DNA of 64,000 nucleotides from an uncultured Dehalococcoidia bacterium (GCA_958296385.1 OY282494.1:1471416-1535415), one strand, 5' to 3'. Counted from the stretch's first letter, positions 48,941-58,676 are shown. The notes: a model not told the origin generated them from the letters alone. Translations and numbers: made by a program.

Positions 48941-50296
48941 TTAGAACCGATTGCGTAGTTCCTGCAACGCCGCGTCCGCCTCCCGCCGCAGTTCGCCGCT
49001 GTTGGCCCGTTCCCGGTCCAGAGCCTTAAAAGCATCGCTCGTGAACGGCTGCCACGTGTTGCGCAAAGTTCGGAAAGCGTTGGCTTCCCGTTCCGCCGCC
49101 TCAACCAGCAGCGTGTACATCGGCAGCAGGTAGCCCGCACGGGGCAAATCTGCCACGTCCCGGCCCAGCCGGCCCATGCGCAGACTGTACCCGTTCAGCG
49201 CCTGCGTCACCTCCGCCCGGTCGCATCCCCCCTCGGCCTTGCGCCAGGCGTTGTAGCCCCGGTGAAAGTCGTTCCATTCCCGCCGCAGACTGGCGTACTC
49301 GTCGTTAAAAACACCCACCGCCGCTATCACTTCTGCCGGGTTAACTTCGGACGGCTCCGCATCGCTGATTGCGCCGAGTGCGTCGTCCATTCCCGTCAGC
49401 GCGCTTTCGCTTTGCGCAACGCTGGCGTCCATCCCGCTAAAATCGGGCAGCGCCGGCGCGTCCGATGGCGCCATTACCACGCCGCTGAAAGCGGACACTT
49501 CCGCTTGCACCGCATCGACTAGCGCGCCCACGGCGTCCTCCGTGCCGGCCAGCGCCGGCAGTGCCTCCACTGCATCAGCGACGGACGCCAACTCCCCCGC
49601 CAGCCGCTCCAGTCCGTCATACACCTCACCGACTGCCATGCTTTCCGCGCCATCTCGCAAAGCCGCGTAATCGCTATGGATGTTCTCCAAATCGCCCTTG
49701 ATGCCGTCAAAAGATTCCGCAAAATCCCCCACTGCGTTCCCGCTGGCGCCGGCGTCATCCAGCTCTTCGAGTATCTCAATCGCCCGGTCTTCGGCGTCCT
49801 TTTGAGAGCGCGATGCCCGGGCCCGCGCCTGCTCCACGTTCTCAAAAAGCGACACGTTCCCCGGCTGCCAGCGATCCCGCAGCTCTCGCAGCGCCGCCTC
49901 CTCGTCCTCGGCCGCCGTTATCAGCAAGTCCGCCAGCTCCCCCGTGCTCTGCGTCCGGGATAGATTGCGTGCCTGTTCGGTTACGTCAATAAACGCGATG
50001 GCGTACTCGTTCAGCGATTCCCGCATCGCATTCGGTTCGCACGCCGCCAGCCCGCCGCTCCATTCGTCAAACGCATCGTGAATCTCGTCCCATTCCGCAT
50101 CAATCGCCTGGCGTTGTGCGATGAAAGCATCGTACTCTGCCTGCACGCTGGCCGGCAGGGGCGTCGCGCTTGCCGCCGGCGCGGTCGGCAGCGGCTCCGA
50201 ATCCAATACCTCCGGTTCGGTGCAGGCCGCCAGCAGCAGCAGCAGTAGCGGCAGCGCCAGAAACAGTAAAACGCCGGTGCCGAATCGTGCTTTCAT
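48941..50296 (-). CDS. Predicted lipoprotein with helical domains
   Basis: A 451-residue protein. The N terminus is a signal peptide with the lipobox LAAC (hydrophobic LLFLALPLLLLLLAAC), then a Pro/Ala/Thr linker and two long helical domains that resemble each other (each with a Trp-containing EWDEIHDAFDEW- or REWNDFHRGYNAW-like stretch and later a YAI/YSLRMG helix), separated by an Ala/Ser-rich coiled segment. Unknown function; anchored outside the cytoplasm. ATG 50296 follows AAGGGA. It is the last gene of the MoxR/DUF4350 operon. Confidence 0.75.
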   Translation of the reverse strand: MKARFGTGVLLFLALPLLLLLLAACTEPEVLDSEPLPTAPAASATPLPASVQAEYDAFIAQRQAIDAEWDEIHDAFDEWSGGLAACEPNAMRESLNEYAIAFIDVTEQARNLSRTQSTGELADLLITAAEDEEAALRELRDRWQPGNVSLFENVEQARARASRSQKDAEDRAIEILEELDDAGASGNAVGDFAESFDGIKGDLENIHSDYAALRDGAESMAVGEVYDGLERLAGELASVADAVEALPALAGTEDAVGALVDAVQAEVSAFSGVVMAPSDAPALPDFSGMDASVAQSESALTGMDDALGAISDAEPSEVNPAEVIAAVGVFNDEYASLRREWNDFHRGYNAWRKAEGGCDRAEVTQALNGYSLRMGRLGRDVADLPRAGYLLPMYTLLVEAAEREANAFRTLRNTWQPFTSDAFKALDRERANSGELRREADAALQELRNRF

Positions 50297-50303
50297 AAAT
50301 CCC

Positions 50304-51665
50304 TTACTCACCATTCCCAATGTCGCCCGCCGTAGTATCTGCGGTTGCGGCGGACAGCGTTACCGCCGCAAAGTCACTCACCAGGTCATCCCTGAATCCA
50401 CCGTCCAGCAGCCGGTTCACCGCACTGCTCAAAGCCTCCGGCGTATCCGCCAGCGCAATCAGCACGTGCCGCCCCTGCTGCCGGTCCAGCACGATAACCG
50501 TACTTCCCGCCAGCTCTGCCGCGTCATCAAACGGCGTCCCCAGCGTATCGTCAACCCGCACGCCGGCCCCTTGCAGATACCGGCTGACCTGCCCCGCATC
50601 CTCGTACAGCCCCAGAAACACCGTATCCCGGCTCACGTCCTCAACCCCCCGGATGCCGGCGTTGATGCCGTAACCCGACAGCCCGTTCTTGACGTCCGTT
50701 CCGCTGCTCAAAAGCGTCGCCCGCCCCAGCAGTATGTCCACGCCATCCGACGGCCCACTCTCAAAAAAGTGCGGATAATCCGCCAGGTCAAACTCCCGCC
50801 CGCCGTCCGTAAAGTAGTCCGCGATGTTTGACACCAGCCGCCCGTTGTCCAGCAGCGCATCCCGCGGCGGAATCATAAAGGTCAAGTCGCCTATCGACAG
50901 CACGTTCCGCGTATCGCCCCACGCCATCGGATAAAGCTCGTCGTCCGTTTCCGCTATCGATGATTTCGTATTGCTATCAATAAAGGCCAGCCCCGGCCCG
51001 GACGACCGGATTGACCCGGCGGTGTACAGCGCTATCGCCTCCAGCCCGGCCGTAATTTCCTCCGGCTGAAACTCCCGCACCATTATGTTCTGAAAGTTCA
51101 GGTCATATTCAACCTGATTGTAAAGATAATCCGGCTGGAAGCTCACCCCAAACCGCTGCGCCAGCGCGTTTATCCGCTGCGGCCGGGTCGGGTCGGATAT
51201 GAGCAGCAACTTGCCCCCCTTGCCCACGAACCGCTCCACCAAATCCGCCTCCGCGCCGCTGTATTCCTGGCGCGGCAGTATCACCAGAAAGCTGTCCGCC
51301 CGCCGCAGCTCCGCCTCCAGCCGGGGCAGCCGCTCCGATTCCGGCGTGATGCCAAAATCCCCCACAAACTCCACCTCGTACCCACGCTCCGCGATGCGCG
51401 CTTGCAGCGTAGCGATTTCGCTGGCCCGGAACGCGTTGGAGTGCAGCGCGTCCACCAGGAACAGCCCCTCCGACTTACCCCTGACGGCCGGCGCATCAAC
51501 CGGATTCGGCGCCACCCGCGGCGCGGTTATCCCGTCAAAAGTCGCCCGGGCCACCTCCGGCGGGACATACTCCGTCCCCTCGTAAAAGTAGTAATACCCG
51601 CCCCCCAAGCCAATGGCCACGCACACCATCAGCGCCGAGAATGCCGCTAGCAGTCTGTCAGTCAT
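50304..51665 (-). CDS. DUF4350 domain membrane protein
   Basis: A 453-residue protein with one N-terminal membrane helix (about 5-27) and a large extracytoplasmic DUF4350/glutamine-amidotransferase-like region: GLFLVDALHSNAFRASEI near 68-85, FLVILPRQEYSGAEADLVERF near 127-147 and GGKLLLISDPTRP near 150-162. DUF4350 genes usually sit with MoxR-type ATPases, as here. The start overlaps the end of the S49 peptidase gene (ATGA at 51662-51665), so the two are co-translated. The role is unknown; envelope assembly or quality control is a reasonable inference. Confidence 0.8.
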   Translation of the reverse strand: MTDRLLAAFSALMVCVAIGLGGGYYYFYEGTEYVPPEVARATFDGITAPRVAPNPVDAPAVRGKSEGLFLVDALHSNAFRASEIATLQARIAERGYEVEFVGDFGITPESERLPRLEAELRRADSFLVILPRQEYSGAEADLVERFVGKGGKLLLISDPTRPQRINALAQRFGVSFQPDYLYNQVEYDLNFQNIMVREFQPEEITAGLEAIALYTAGSIRSSGPGLAFIDSNTKSSIAETDDELYPMAWGDTRNVLSIGDLTFMIPPRDALLDNGRLVSNIADYFTDGGREFDLADYPHFFESGPSDGVDILLGRATLLSSGTDVKNGLSGYGINAGIRGVEDVSRDTVFLGLYEDAGQVSRYLQGAGVRVDDTLGTPFDDAAELAGSTVIVLDRQQGRHVLIALADTPEALSSAVNRLLDGGFRDDLVSDFAAVTLSAATADTTAGDIGNGE

Positions 51666-52738
51666 GGCCCGTAATCATAATCATGGCCCGTGTAATCGTG
51701 GCCCGTGTACAGATAATAAAGGTTCGGGCGCCCCACCTCAAACGGAAACTCCGGCAGCGCGTTCTCTTGATCCATCCCCCCGCCGTCCGCAGTCATCAGC
51801 CGCCGCCATTCCCCTATCCCCCCCGTCCATTCGCCGGAATCCAGCCCGATGCCCCCCGATGCCGGGTCGTCCCCCGTCGGATTCGTCACCACCACCGCCG
51901 GCGCATCGTGCCGCTCCGGCGCCGCCCGGTCGTACTCCGCGGCCAACACCCGCCGCGCCTTGAGGATGAACTCCCGCCGCACTTCAGCATTGACGTCCAC
52001 CAGCTCGTATCTATTAATACCCGCCAGTTCCGCCGCTTTCGCCAGCGCGTCGCTATCCCCGCCAATCTCGTCGGCCAGCCCCAGCTGCACCGCGCTCAGG
52101 CCGGAGTACAGCCGCCCCTCCACCAGCTCAGCCTCGCTAACCCCCAGCTTGTCGCCCCGCTCGCTGATTACGATTTCGGCAAACGTCTGCTTCAACTGGT
52201 CGGCCAGTTCCGTCCAATCCCGGCGGGAACCGCCACTCAACTTGTGCGGCCCGGTCACCGTGATAAAGTCCGGCGGCGCCTGCGGAATCAGCGGCCCCGT
52301 GAACGCAACTACGCCCACGTTGCCCACCAGCGACGACGTTTGCGCGTAGGTATGGTTCGCCCCCATCGCCATCATATACCCGCCGCTGGCCACCAGCCCG
52401 TTCATCACCAGCACCACCGGCTTCTCCTCCCGCAGCGCCCGCGTCTCCACGTACAGCCGCTCGCTGGCCGCCGCTCCCCCGCCGGGCGAGCCCAGCTTGA
52501 TGACCACCGCCTTGATGGAATCATCCTCACGGGCATAGCGCAGGTACTCGCTGATGACGAACGTCGAGTTGTCGGTAATCACCGCAAACGGCACGTCAAT
52601 AACCCCGATGTTCGGCTTGCCCGGAGCCACCTCAACCGCCACCAGCACGCCCGCCGTCAGGCCAATCGCAACCGCCAGCGGCACCGCGACGTACCAGCCG
52701 GTCAAAGCCCTGCAAAACCCCAAAAACCTGTCCACCAT
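51662..52738 (-). CDS. S49 family serine peptidase (SppA-like)
   Basis: A 358-residue membrane-anchored peptidase. After one N-terminal helix (about 15-36) comes the ClpP-like fold: GSPGGGAAAS near 83-92, the nucleophile Ser118 in GLVASGGYMMA and the probable general-base Lys166 in TGPHKLSGG, as in Bacillus SppA. It likely degrades signal peptides or membrane fragments. The C terminus is a low-complexity repeat YTGHDYTGHDYDYG, encoded by a short tandem DNA repeat (51668-51715). It lies in the MoxR-DUF4350 operon. Confidence 0.88.
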   Translation of the reverse strand: MVDRFLGFCRALTGWYVAVPLAVAIGLTAGVLVAVEVAPGKPNIGVIDVPFAVITDNSTFVISEYLRYAREDDSIKAVVIKLGSPGGGAAASERLYVETRALREEKPVVLVMNGLVASGGYMMAMGANHTYAQTSSLVGNVGVVAFTGPLIPQAPPDFITVTGPHKLSGGSRRDWTELADQLKQTFAEIVISERGDKLGVSEAELVEGRLYSGLSAVQLGLADEIGGDSDALAKAAELAGINRYELVDVNAEVRREFILKARRVLAAEYDRAAPERHDAPAVVVTNPTGDDPASGGIGLDSGEWTGGIGEWRRLMTADGGGMDQENALPEFPFEVGRPNLYYLYTGHDYTGHDYDYGP

Positions 52739-52825
52739 TCCCCTTATCTACCAGCGTCCCGGCGCCAAGTCCCCGCAATCATACCACACCAAACGCAACC
52801 GCACCGCCTAACGATGCCCCGCTCC

Positions 52826-54028
52826 CTAACGATGCCCTGCCCGCGGATGCGCCGTCGCCGCCGCCTGTTCCGCAGTAACCCCGGCAAATCGCTGCGGGCG
52901 ATACGGCCCCAGGACGGCATCCGCGGCCACGCCGTCGCAGATTTCCTGCGCCGCCAGCTGACTCAGCGCCGGCGCCAGCGTAACCCCGCTGTGCGTCAGC
53001 GCCACGTACAGATTAGGCGTTTCCGACGCAAACCCCAGCACCGGATACCCGTCCAGCGGCATCGGGCGCCAGCCCACCGGCACCGGCCGGGCCTGCGCCC
53101 CGGCCAGGCCCGGCAGATACCGCCGCGCCCGGGCCAGCAGGTCGTCGGCGTGCCCCTGGCTGTCGTCCTCGGCCAGACTTTCCTGGTCGCCCTCGCCAAT
53201 CATCATCCGCCCGTCGGCGCACTGCCGCAGGTGAATCTCCCGCCGCCCGTCCCCCAGCGGCGGCGCGTACACCACCGGCACGTTGTACAGCAGCGGCGGC
53301 AGCGGATTCGTGCGGATTACCACCCCCGGACTCTCCGCCTGCGGAACGTTCACCCCGGCCAGCGCCGCCAGCCCGGTAGTATCCGTGCCCGCCGCCAGCA
53401 CCACCGCATCCGGTTCCGCCGCCCCGCTTGACGTGTTCACCGCCGCGATGCTGCCGTCGTCCCGGCGCTCAAACCCTTGCACGCCGGTGTCGGAATAAAC
53501 CCGCCCGTCCAGTTCGCGCAGCCGCCGCAGGCAAGCGTCCACCACCATTTGCGGCTCCACCTGCCCCTCGTTCCCGCTGTACTCGGCGGCGGCCACCGGC
53601 CCGATGTCCAATGCCGGCTCCAGCCGGGCCAGTTCCCCGGCGTCAATCAATCGTGTCGGATAGCCCCACGATTGCAGCTGCCGCACCCGCGCCACCAGCG
53701 CGTCAGCCGCCGCCGGGTCGGATTCCCACGACACCTTGCCGCCCCAGCGCAGCCCGATTTCGTCAATCCGACCGCCCGGCGCCAGTTCCTCCGCAAAACG
53801 CGTCCACAGCTCCAGCGACCGCCGGTTCAGATTGTGATACCCGATTGGTTCCTTGGCCCCGGCGTTAATCCACGCAAAGCTGTGACTCGACGCCCCGCTG
53901 CCCGGCCCGGCTTTGTCGATGACCGTCACCCGCACCCCGCGTTGCGCGATGCGCCAGGCAATGGACGCCCCCAGGATGCCCGCGCCGATAACGACGACGT
54001 GGCCCGGCCTCTCCGTCGTTGCCATCAT
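52826..54028 (-). CDS. FAD-dependent amine/amino-acid oxidoreductase (DAO family)
   Basis: A 400-residue flavoenzyme of the DAO/glycine-oxidase/D-amino-acid-dehydrogenase type. The FAD fold starts at VVVIGAGILGASIAWRIAQ near 11-29 with VIDK at the strand 2 end; GSGASSHSFAWINAG follows near 43-57 and the C-terminal VGWRPMPLDGYPVLGF is the usual FAD-contact strand. The electron acceptor and substrate are unknown. The start overlaps the end of the MoxR gene by four bases, an odd metabolic insertion into an otherwise envelope-related operon. Confidence 0.85.
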   Translation of the reverse strand: MMATTERPGHVVVIGAGILGASIAWRIAQRGVRVTVIDKAGPGSGASSHSFAWINAGAKEPIGYHNLNRRSLELWTRFAEELAPGGRIDEIGLRWGGKVSWESDPAAADALVARVRQLQSWGYPTRLIDAGELARLEPALDIGPVAAAEYSGNEGQVEPQMVVDACLRRLRELDGRVYSDTGVQGFERRDDGSIAAVNTSSGAAEPDAVVLAAGTDTTGLAALAGVNVPQAESPGVVIRTNPLPPLLYNVPVVYAPPLGDGRREIHLRQCADGRMMIGEGDQESLAEDDSQGHADDLLARARRYLPGLAGAQARPVPVGWRPMPLDGYPVLGFASETPNLYVALTHSGVTLAPALSQLAAQEICDGVAADAVLGPYRPQRFAGVTAEQAAATAHPRAGHR

Positions 54029-55062
54029 CCCCGACGTCCTCCCCGGCGCGGCCCCCGGTTCCGGGAGCGTTCCAGCAGGGCGCGCACCGGCTCCCCCCGC
54101 ACCGCCTCAATATCATCCTGGTACTTCAGCATTATGCCCAGCGTGTCGTCAATCACATCCGCCTCCAGCTCCCGCATATTCAGCGCCATCAGCGCCGACG
54201 TCCAGTCCAGCGTTTCCGACACGCCGGGGATTTTGTACAGCTCCGTTTCCCGCAATTCCTGTATGAACGACGTAACCTGCTGCGCCAGTTGCCGCGGCGC
54301 CTCCGGCAGGCGTGCCGACACGATCTGCAACTCTTTCTGATGATCCGGATAGTCCACCCAGTAGTACAGACAGCGCCGTTTCAAGGCATCGTGCACCTCC
54401 CGCGTCCGGTTTGACGTGATGACCACGATGGGCGGGTGCGCGGCCTGAAACGTCCCCAGCTCCGGAATCGTTATCTGATAATCCGCCAGCAATTCCAGCA
54501 GAAACCCCTCAAACTCCTCGTCCGCCCGGTCCAGCTCGTCAATCAGCAGCACCGCCGGCCCGTCCCGTTCCGCGTCAATAGCCTCCAGCAGCGGACGCTT
54601 AATTAAGAACTGCGGCCCAAACACGTCAACGCCCGCATTATCAGCGCCATCCCCATCCCCATCACCCCGCCGGGCCTCCATCAGCCGGATTTCCAGCAGC
54701 TGACGGGTATGGTTCCACTCGTACACCGCATGATTAACGTCCAGCCCCTCGTAGCACTGCAAGCGGATGAGCTCAGTCTGCAAGCCCGACGCCAGCGCCC
54801 GCGCAATCTCCGTCTTGCCCACCCCGGCCTCGCCCTCCAGAAACAGCGGGCGTTGCAGCTTAAGCGCCAGAAAGATGGCAATCGCCAACCCCCGGTCGCT
54901 GATATAAGCCTGCTCCCGCAGCAAGTTCTGCACCTCCTCCACCGAGTCGGGCCTATTCACGGGCGTATCCACTTGATTGTCAATCCGAGTACTCAAAGCA
55001 AGCTCCGGCAGCCAGGTTACGGGCCAAGCATTGTAACCCAATTCACCACCCGGCGGCGCCAT
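54025..55062 (-). CDS. MoxR-type AAA ATPase
   Basis: A 345-residue (or 323-residue) AAA ATPase of the MoxR family. It has DSVEEVQNLLREQAYISDRG near 39-58, Walker A GEAGVGKTE near 77-85, Walker B AVLLIDELDRADEE and the sensor ITSNRTREVHDALKRRCLYY. MoxR proteins act as chaperone-like activators of partner proteins such as VWA-domain ones; no VWA gene is in the window. ATG 55062 lacks a good ribosome site, while TTG 54996 has GGAG six bases upstream, so the shorter form is possible. It heads the five-gene leftward operon. Confidence 0.88.
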   Translation of the reverse strand: MAPPGGELGYNAWPVTWLPELALSTRIDNQVDTPVNRPDSVEEVQNLLREQAYISDRGLAIAIFLALKLQRPLFLEGEAGVGKTEIARALASGLQTELIRLQCYEGLDVNHAVYEWNHTRQLLEIRLMEARRGDGDGDGADNAGVDVFGPQFLIKRPLLEAIDAERDGPAVLLIDELDRADEEFEGFLLELLADYQITIPELGTFQAAHPPIVVITSNRTREVHDALKRRCLYYWVDYPDHQKELQIVSARLPEAPRQLAQQVTSFIQELRETELYKIPGVSETLDWTSALMALNMRELEADVIDDTLGIMLKYQDDIEAVRGEPVRALLERSRNRGPRRGGRRG

Positions 55063-55597
55063 TGCCCCCAGGAATACTCCGAGGGGGTCTGGGGGAAATG
55101 ATTTCCCCCAGCGGCAACCCCCAAATCCAAAAAATCAATGACACCCCCCTATTGCCAAACGGTACACCCGTTCGCTACTATACATCCATCGGGCAAATCA
55201 ACCAACCCCCAATCCAGCCGTTCTCAGTAAGAGGCACCCCTGGAGAGCGGGGACATCACACCGCTAGCACCATCGCACCGTCGGAGATTCAAGTCAAAAC
55301 GGCCAGTCAGCAAAAAATCGCAATCGGCAAGGGTAGTCCCGACCCCGCTTTCACGGCGCGGGCTGCCTCCGCAGGGTATCGAGCTTCAGCCCGCGTGCTG
55401 CCTCTCATTAGGGCAGGACACGTAAAATGAAGGTCCAAAATAGTTGCGTACCAACCTCCGGCCGTAGGGCTGACAACGACTTGAATCTCCGACACCAAAC
55501 CAACCGAACCGAACCCACCGCCCGATAAACGCCCGATACCAGCCAATCCCAAAATCCACTCCCAAAGGATGACCCATCATGACTTGACCAAGCCACC
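55062..55597. repeat. 536-bp dispersed repeat, copy B
   Basis: Equivalent to 15601-16136 and of the same length. The left end is the palindrome CTGGGGGAAAT-g-ATTTCCCCCAG at 55089-55111; long identical stretches occur between about 55280 and 55490; the right end reads atgacttgaccaagccacc. It lies between the leftward MoxR gene and the rightward small membrane gene. Frame-shifting indels relative to copy A argue that it is not translated. The remaining gap 55598-55649 holds nothing I can identify. Confidence 0.8.
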
Positions 55598-55649
55598 TCA
55601 AACCGGACGCTGCCCGCCGGCAACGTCCAAATGACCGGGTTTCCTGCCA

Positions 55650-55679
55650 ATGACAAAAGGCGGTATTGAGGAGTACAAT
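55650..55679 (+). promoter_or_regulatory. Promoter of the small membrane gene (near-leaderless)
   Basis: ATGACA (55650-55655), an 18-base spacer and TACAAT (55674-55679). The predicted start of transcription is only a few bases before ATG 55688, so the message would be almost leaderless. Confidence 0.45.
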
Positions 55680-55687
55680 GTCGCCCT

Positions 55688-55996
55688 ATGGTAACCTTTG
55701 CCAAACGCAACGTGGCGATGCTCACCTCCGTAGGGGCGATGGCCTTTACGGTGCTGCTTGTCATATTCTTTGGCGCGTGGGCCGTGTCCGCCAGCAGCGG
55801 GCCCGGCGCCGGCGGCGTTGACGGCGTGTTGACTACCGCCACCTCCGGCTTTACCGGCGGCTACGCTCAGCCCTCCGTTCCCACGGCGTCCAACCCCAAT
55901 TTCAACCCCGACGCCGCCCCCCGGCTGGCCTCGGCCAATACCGCCGCCGACACCTGGTGGGGCAAGGCTTTTCTAACGGCCTGTCCGCTGCACTAA
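55688..55996 (+). CDS. Small single-pass membrane protein
   Basis: A 102-residue protein: a basic N terminus (MVTFAKRN), one membrane helix near 10-34, then an extracytoplasmic Gly/Ser/Ala-rich low-complexity tail ending TWWGKAFLTACPLH. I do not recognise a family. No ribosome site is seen, but the promoter is so close that leaderless initiation is possible. It lies 80 bases before the MFS gene on the same strand. Confidence 0.5.
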   Translation: MVTFAKRNVAMLTSVGAMAFTVLLVIFFGAWAVSASSGPGAGGVDGVLTTATSGFTGGYAQPSVPTASNPNFNPDAAPRLASANTAADTWWGKAFLTACPLH

Positions 55997-56076
55997 TGAC
56001 AACCCGCACGACAACCACCCCCGGCGGATTTGCCTCTGCATCGCAAATCGGCAAGCGCATCAGGAGGTCTCTCTGA

Positions 56077-57528
56077 ATGGCCGCATCTCTGGGAATCCGC
56101 CGGCCCCGCAGCCGGTTCCATTACGCCTGGGTAATTCTGGGCATCCTGGCAATCGTACAAGTCTTTGGCCAGTCCATCTCAATGTCGGCCGGCATCATGG
56201 TGCCGGAGCTGCAATCCCCGCTCAGCGAGGGCGGGCAGTTCGGCTGGCCGGTGGCCTGGATTGGCGCCGCCCTCGCCGGCTACTATCTGGTCGGCTCGCT
56301 CACTTCCCCCTTCAGCGGGCGCATGGGCGACACGCTGGGCGCGCGCAAACTGCTGATTGCCGGCGGCATCCTGTTCGGCGCCAGCATGATTCTGATTGGA
56401 TTCATCACCGAGATTTGGCAGTTCTTCCTCGTGTACAGCGTGATGCTGGCCCTAACGTCATCCATCACCATCGTGCCGCTGATGGCCGCCATCAACCCCT
56501 GGTTCAAGCGGCGCTTGGGCCTGGGCATCGGCCTCATGTGGGCCGCCGGCGGCCTCGGCGCCGCCCTGCTGGCCCCCGTCTATTCCGGCCTGCTGGAGCA
56601 GTTCGGCTGGACTGCCACCTTTGTCATCATCGGCGCCATCGGCGGCGGCACCACCCTGCTGCTGGCGCCGTTCTACCGCAACCACCCCACCGAGAAAGGC
56701 TTGACGGCCTACGGCTCCGGCCCCAACGACCGCCCGGAGCGCGTGTTCAGCCCCGACGCCGCCAAAGTGCGCTTGCAGGTCTTCCGGCGCCAGATGAAAC
56801 ACACCCGGGCCTTCTGGAACCTGCCCGTAATTCACGGCATGGGCTGCGCCGGCCACGGCATCGTACTGATTTTCGTAGTCGCCTTCGCCGTCAGCCGGGG
56901 CGTTGACTTCACCACCGGCGCGGTAATCCTCACCCTTACCCAGGTGTTCAGCATCGCCGGCCGCTTTGCCGTCCCCATCATCACCGAGCGCGTCGGCGGC
57001 AAGCCCATAATGGCCACCGCCCTGGCCATCCAGGCCCTGGCCGTTCTGATTCTCTTCCTGCCCGTGTCCATACTGGATTACAGCGTAACGACGCCAATTC
57101 TCGGATTGACCACCGTTGACATCCCGGTAGCCTTCTGGATATTCGGCGCCGTATTCGGCCTGGGCTTCGGCGGCGAGATGTCCGCCTACCCGGTAGTGAA
57201 CCGCCAGTACTTCGGCACCGGCCCGGTAGCGTCCATCTACGGACTGCAAATCTCCGGCGCAATGATGGGACACTGCGTCTCCACCCTGCTGGCCGGCGTC
57301 ATCATCTACTTCTGGGGCTACCTGCCGGCCTTCATCCTGTCCATGGCCTTCAGCGGCATGGGCGTCCTCATCATCCTCACCCTGGAAACCACAAAACGCC
57401 AACTGATACCCGATTGGGAGGAGCAGCTGCCCCCCGAAATACGCTCCGCCCCCGCCCCGGCAATAGTCCCGCCAGCCGCCGCCGCAACCGGCGTAGCCTT
57501 CGGCAACGTAGGCGGCGACGACGACTAA
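56077..57528 (+). CDS. MFS transporter, OFA/monocarboxylate-type
   Basis: A 483-residue transporter with about 12 membrane helices. SGRMGDTLGARKLLI near 75-89 is MFS motif A, and NPWFKRRLGLGIGLMWAAGG near 142-161 matches the oxalate/formate and monocarboxylate group. It probably moves an organic acid; the direction and substrate are unknown. AGGAGG is nine bases before the ATG. It is followed by a small gene and the NTP pyrophosphatase. Confidence 0.87.
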   Translation: MAASLGIRRPRSRFHYAWVILGILAIVQVFGQSISMSAGIMVPELQSPLSEGGQFGWPVAWIGAALAGYYLVGSLTSPFSGRMGDTLGARKLLIAGGILFGASMILIGFITEIWQFFLVYSVMLALTSSITIVPLMAAINPWFKRRLGLGIGLMWAAGGLGAALLAPVYSGLLEQFGWTATFVIIGAIGGGTTLLLAPFYRNHPTEKGLTAYGSGPNDRPERVFSPDAAKVRLQVFRRQMKHTRAFWNLPVIHGMGCAGHGIVLIFVVAFAVSRGVDFTTGAVILTLTQVFSIAGRFAVPIITERVGGKPIMATALAIQALAVLILFLPVSILDYSVTTPILGLTTVDIPVAFWIFGAVFGLGFGGEMSAYPVVNRQYFGTGPVASIYGLQISGAMMGHCVSTLLAGVIIYFWGYLPAFILSMAFSGMGVLIILTLETTKRQLIPDWEEQLPPEIRSAPAPAIVPPAAAATGVAFGNVGGDDD

Positions 57529-57570
57529 CCTGGCGGCCCACACCCTACCAAACCCGCCAAACCCGCCCCT

Positions 57571-57966
57571 ATGAACACCGAAGTTGCCTTCCTCTGCGAT
57601 TCGGCCCTGGAGGATCGGGGCAAACTCCACGCCCTGGGCATCGGCATTGACGGCCTGAGCGGAGCCGCCTTGCCGATAACCCATTCCCGCATCGTCGTCG
57701 TCTGCATCGTCCGCCATTCGACGGTTGAGGCCGGCGAGAAACGCCTTGAAATCCGCCTGCTCGACCCGGACGCGCAGGATGTCATCCCGGCCATCGAGCG
57801 CACCATCACTTTTGCCAGCCGTGAGGGTGTGTTTGACGGGCGGGCACGCATCATCGTAGAAGTCAACAACGTAACGTTCCCCAAAGCCGGCCCCTACGCC
57901 GTGTACGTAGTAATTGATGGCAACGAGATGGCCCGCCTCCCCCTCAGCGTAACCGCCCGCAACTGA
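57571..57966 (+). CDS. Conserved hypothetical protein (DUF6941-like)
   Basis: A 131-residue soluble beta-rich protein. The opening (EVAFLCDSALEDRGKLHALG) followed by RLEIRLLDPDAQDV and GPYAVYVVIDGNEMARLPL resembles DUF6941 proteins, which have no known function. The family call is from memory of this pattern and is moderate at best. It is tightly spaced with the following NTP pyrophosphatase gene (14 bases). Confidence 0.6.
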   Translation: MNTEVAFLCDSALEDRGKLHALGIGIDGLSGAALPITHSRIVVVCIVRHSTVEAGEKRLEIRLLDPDAQDVIPAIERTITFASREGVFDGRARIIVEVNNVTFPKAGPYAVYVVIDGNEMARLPLSVTARN

Positions 57967-57979
57967 CCGGCGGCCCACC

Positions 57980-58609
57980 GTGCCCACCCGTAAGATACTG
58001 CTGGCCACCGGCAACGCCGACAAGCAGCGTATGCTGCGCTGGCTGCTGGACGGGCTGCCCGTATCCCCGGTAACCCCAGCAGAGTTAGGCGTACACGCCG
58101 ACCCCGACGAATCGGCGGCAACCCACGAAGCCATCGCCCGCCGCAAGGCCCTCGAATGGGCAGACGCCGCCGGCATCCCGGCCATCGCCAGCGACGGCGG
58201 CCTGCTGGCCCCGGCGTTGGGCGCCCATTGGGAAAGCCGCCATACCCGCCGATTCGCCGGCCCCGCCGCCAACGACGCCGAGCGGCAGCGCCGCTTGCTG
58301 GAACTGCTAAAGCCCTACTACGGCGCCGACCGTCAGGCCGCATTCGTCGAGGGCCTGGCCATCGCCGCCGCCGGCCAAGTCCTGGCCTCATGGCAAGTAA
58401 CCGGCCCCACCGGCCAAATCGTAGATGACCTATCCGACGCCGGCAATCCCACCGACGGCAGCGGCTTCTGGGTATTCCCCCTCTGGCATTTCCCCCAATA
58501 CGGCCGCACCTACGACCGCCTGACCGAATCCGAACGCGCCAGCCTGGGCGACCATTGGAACACCCTGCGCGGCCTGGTGCGCGAGTTTGCGGCCGGCTGG
58601 CTGGCCTGA
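57980..58609 (+). CDS. Non-canonical purine NTP pyrophosphatase (RdgB/HAM1)
   Basis: Hydrolyses ITP, dITP and XTP to clean the nucleotide pool. The 209-residue protein has the [14 protein letters not shown] strand/loop near 6-19 (family form TxNxxK, here TGNADK), [13 protein letters not shown] near 68-80 with the catalytic Asp, and the late FWVFPL stretch. The Ham1-type core is intact but the sequence diverges from the E. coli enzyme, so a related specificity is possible. It starts at GTG 57980. Confidence 0.8.
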   Translation: MPTRKILLATGNADKQRMLRWLLDGLPVSPVTPAELGVHADPDESAATHEAIARRKALEWADAAGIPAIASDGGLLAPALGAHWESRHTRRFAGPAANDAERQRRLLELLKPYYGADRQAAFVEGLAIAAAGQVLASWQVTGPTGQIVDDLSDAGNPTDGSGFWVFPLWHFPQYGRTYDRLTESERASLGDHWNTLRGLVREFAAGWLA

Positions 58610-58635
58610 GCATCCGGGCGATGGCCCTCCCCCTA

Positions 58636-58644
58636 TGCTAAAAT
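58636..58644 (+). promoter_or_regulatory. Extended -10 promoter of asnS
   Basis: TGcTAAAAT 33 bases before ATG 58677. Confidence 0.5.
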
Positions 58645-58676
58645 CGCCCCACGCAACCCACCCTGCGAGGCCCGCC

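Noticed and set aside
56458-58272. 604-residue minus-strand frame across the MFS, hypothetical and RdgB genes
   Set aside because: Antisense, compositionally biased, and overlaps three genes with coherent motifs.
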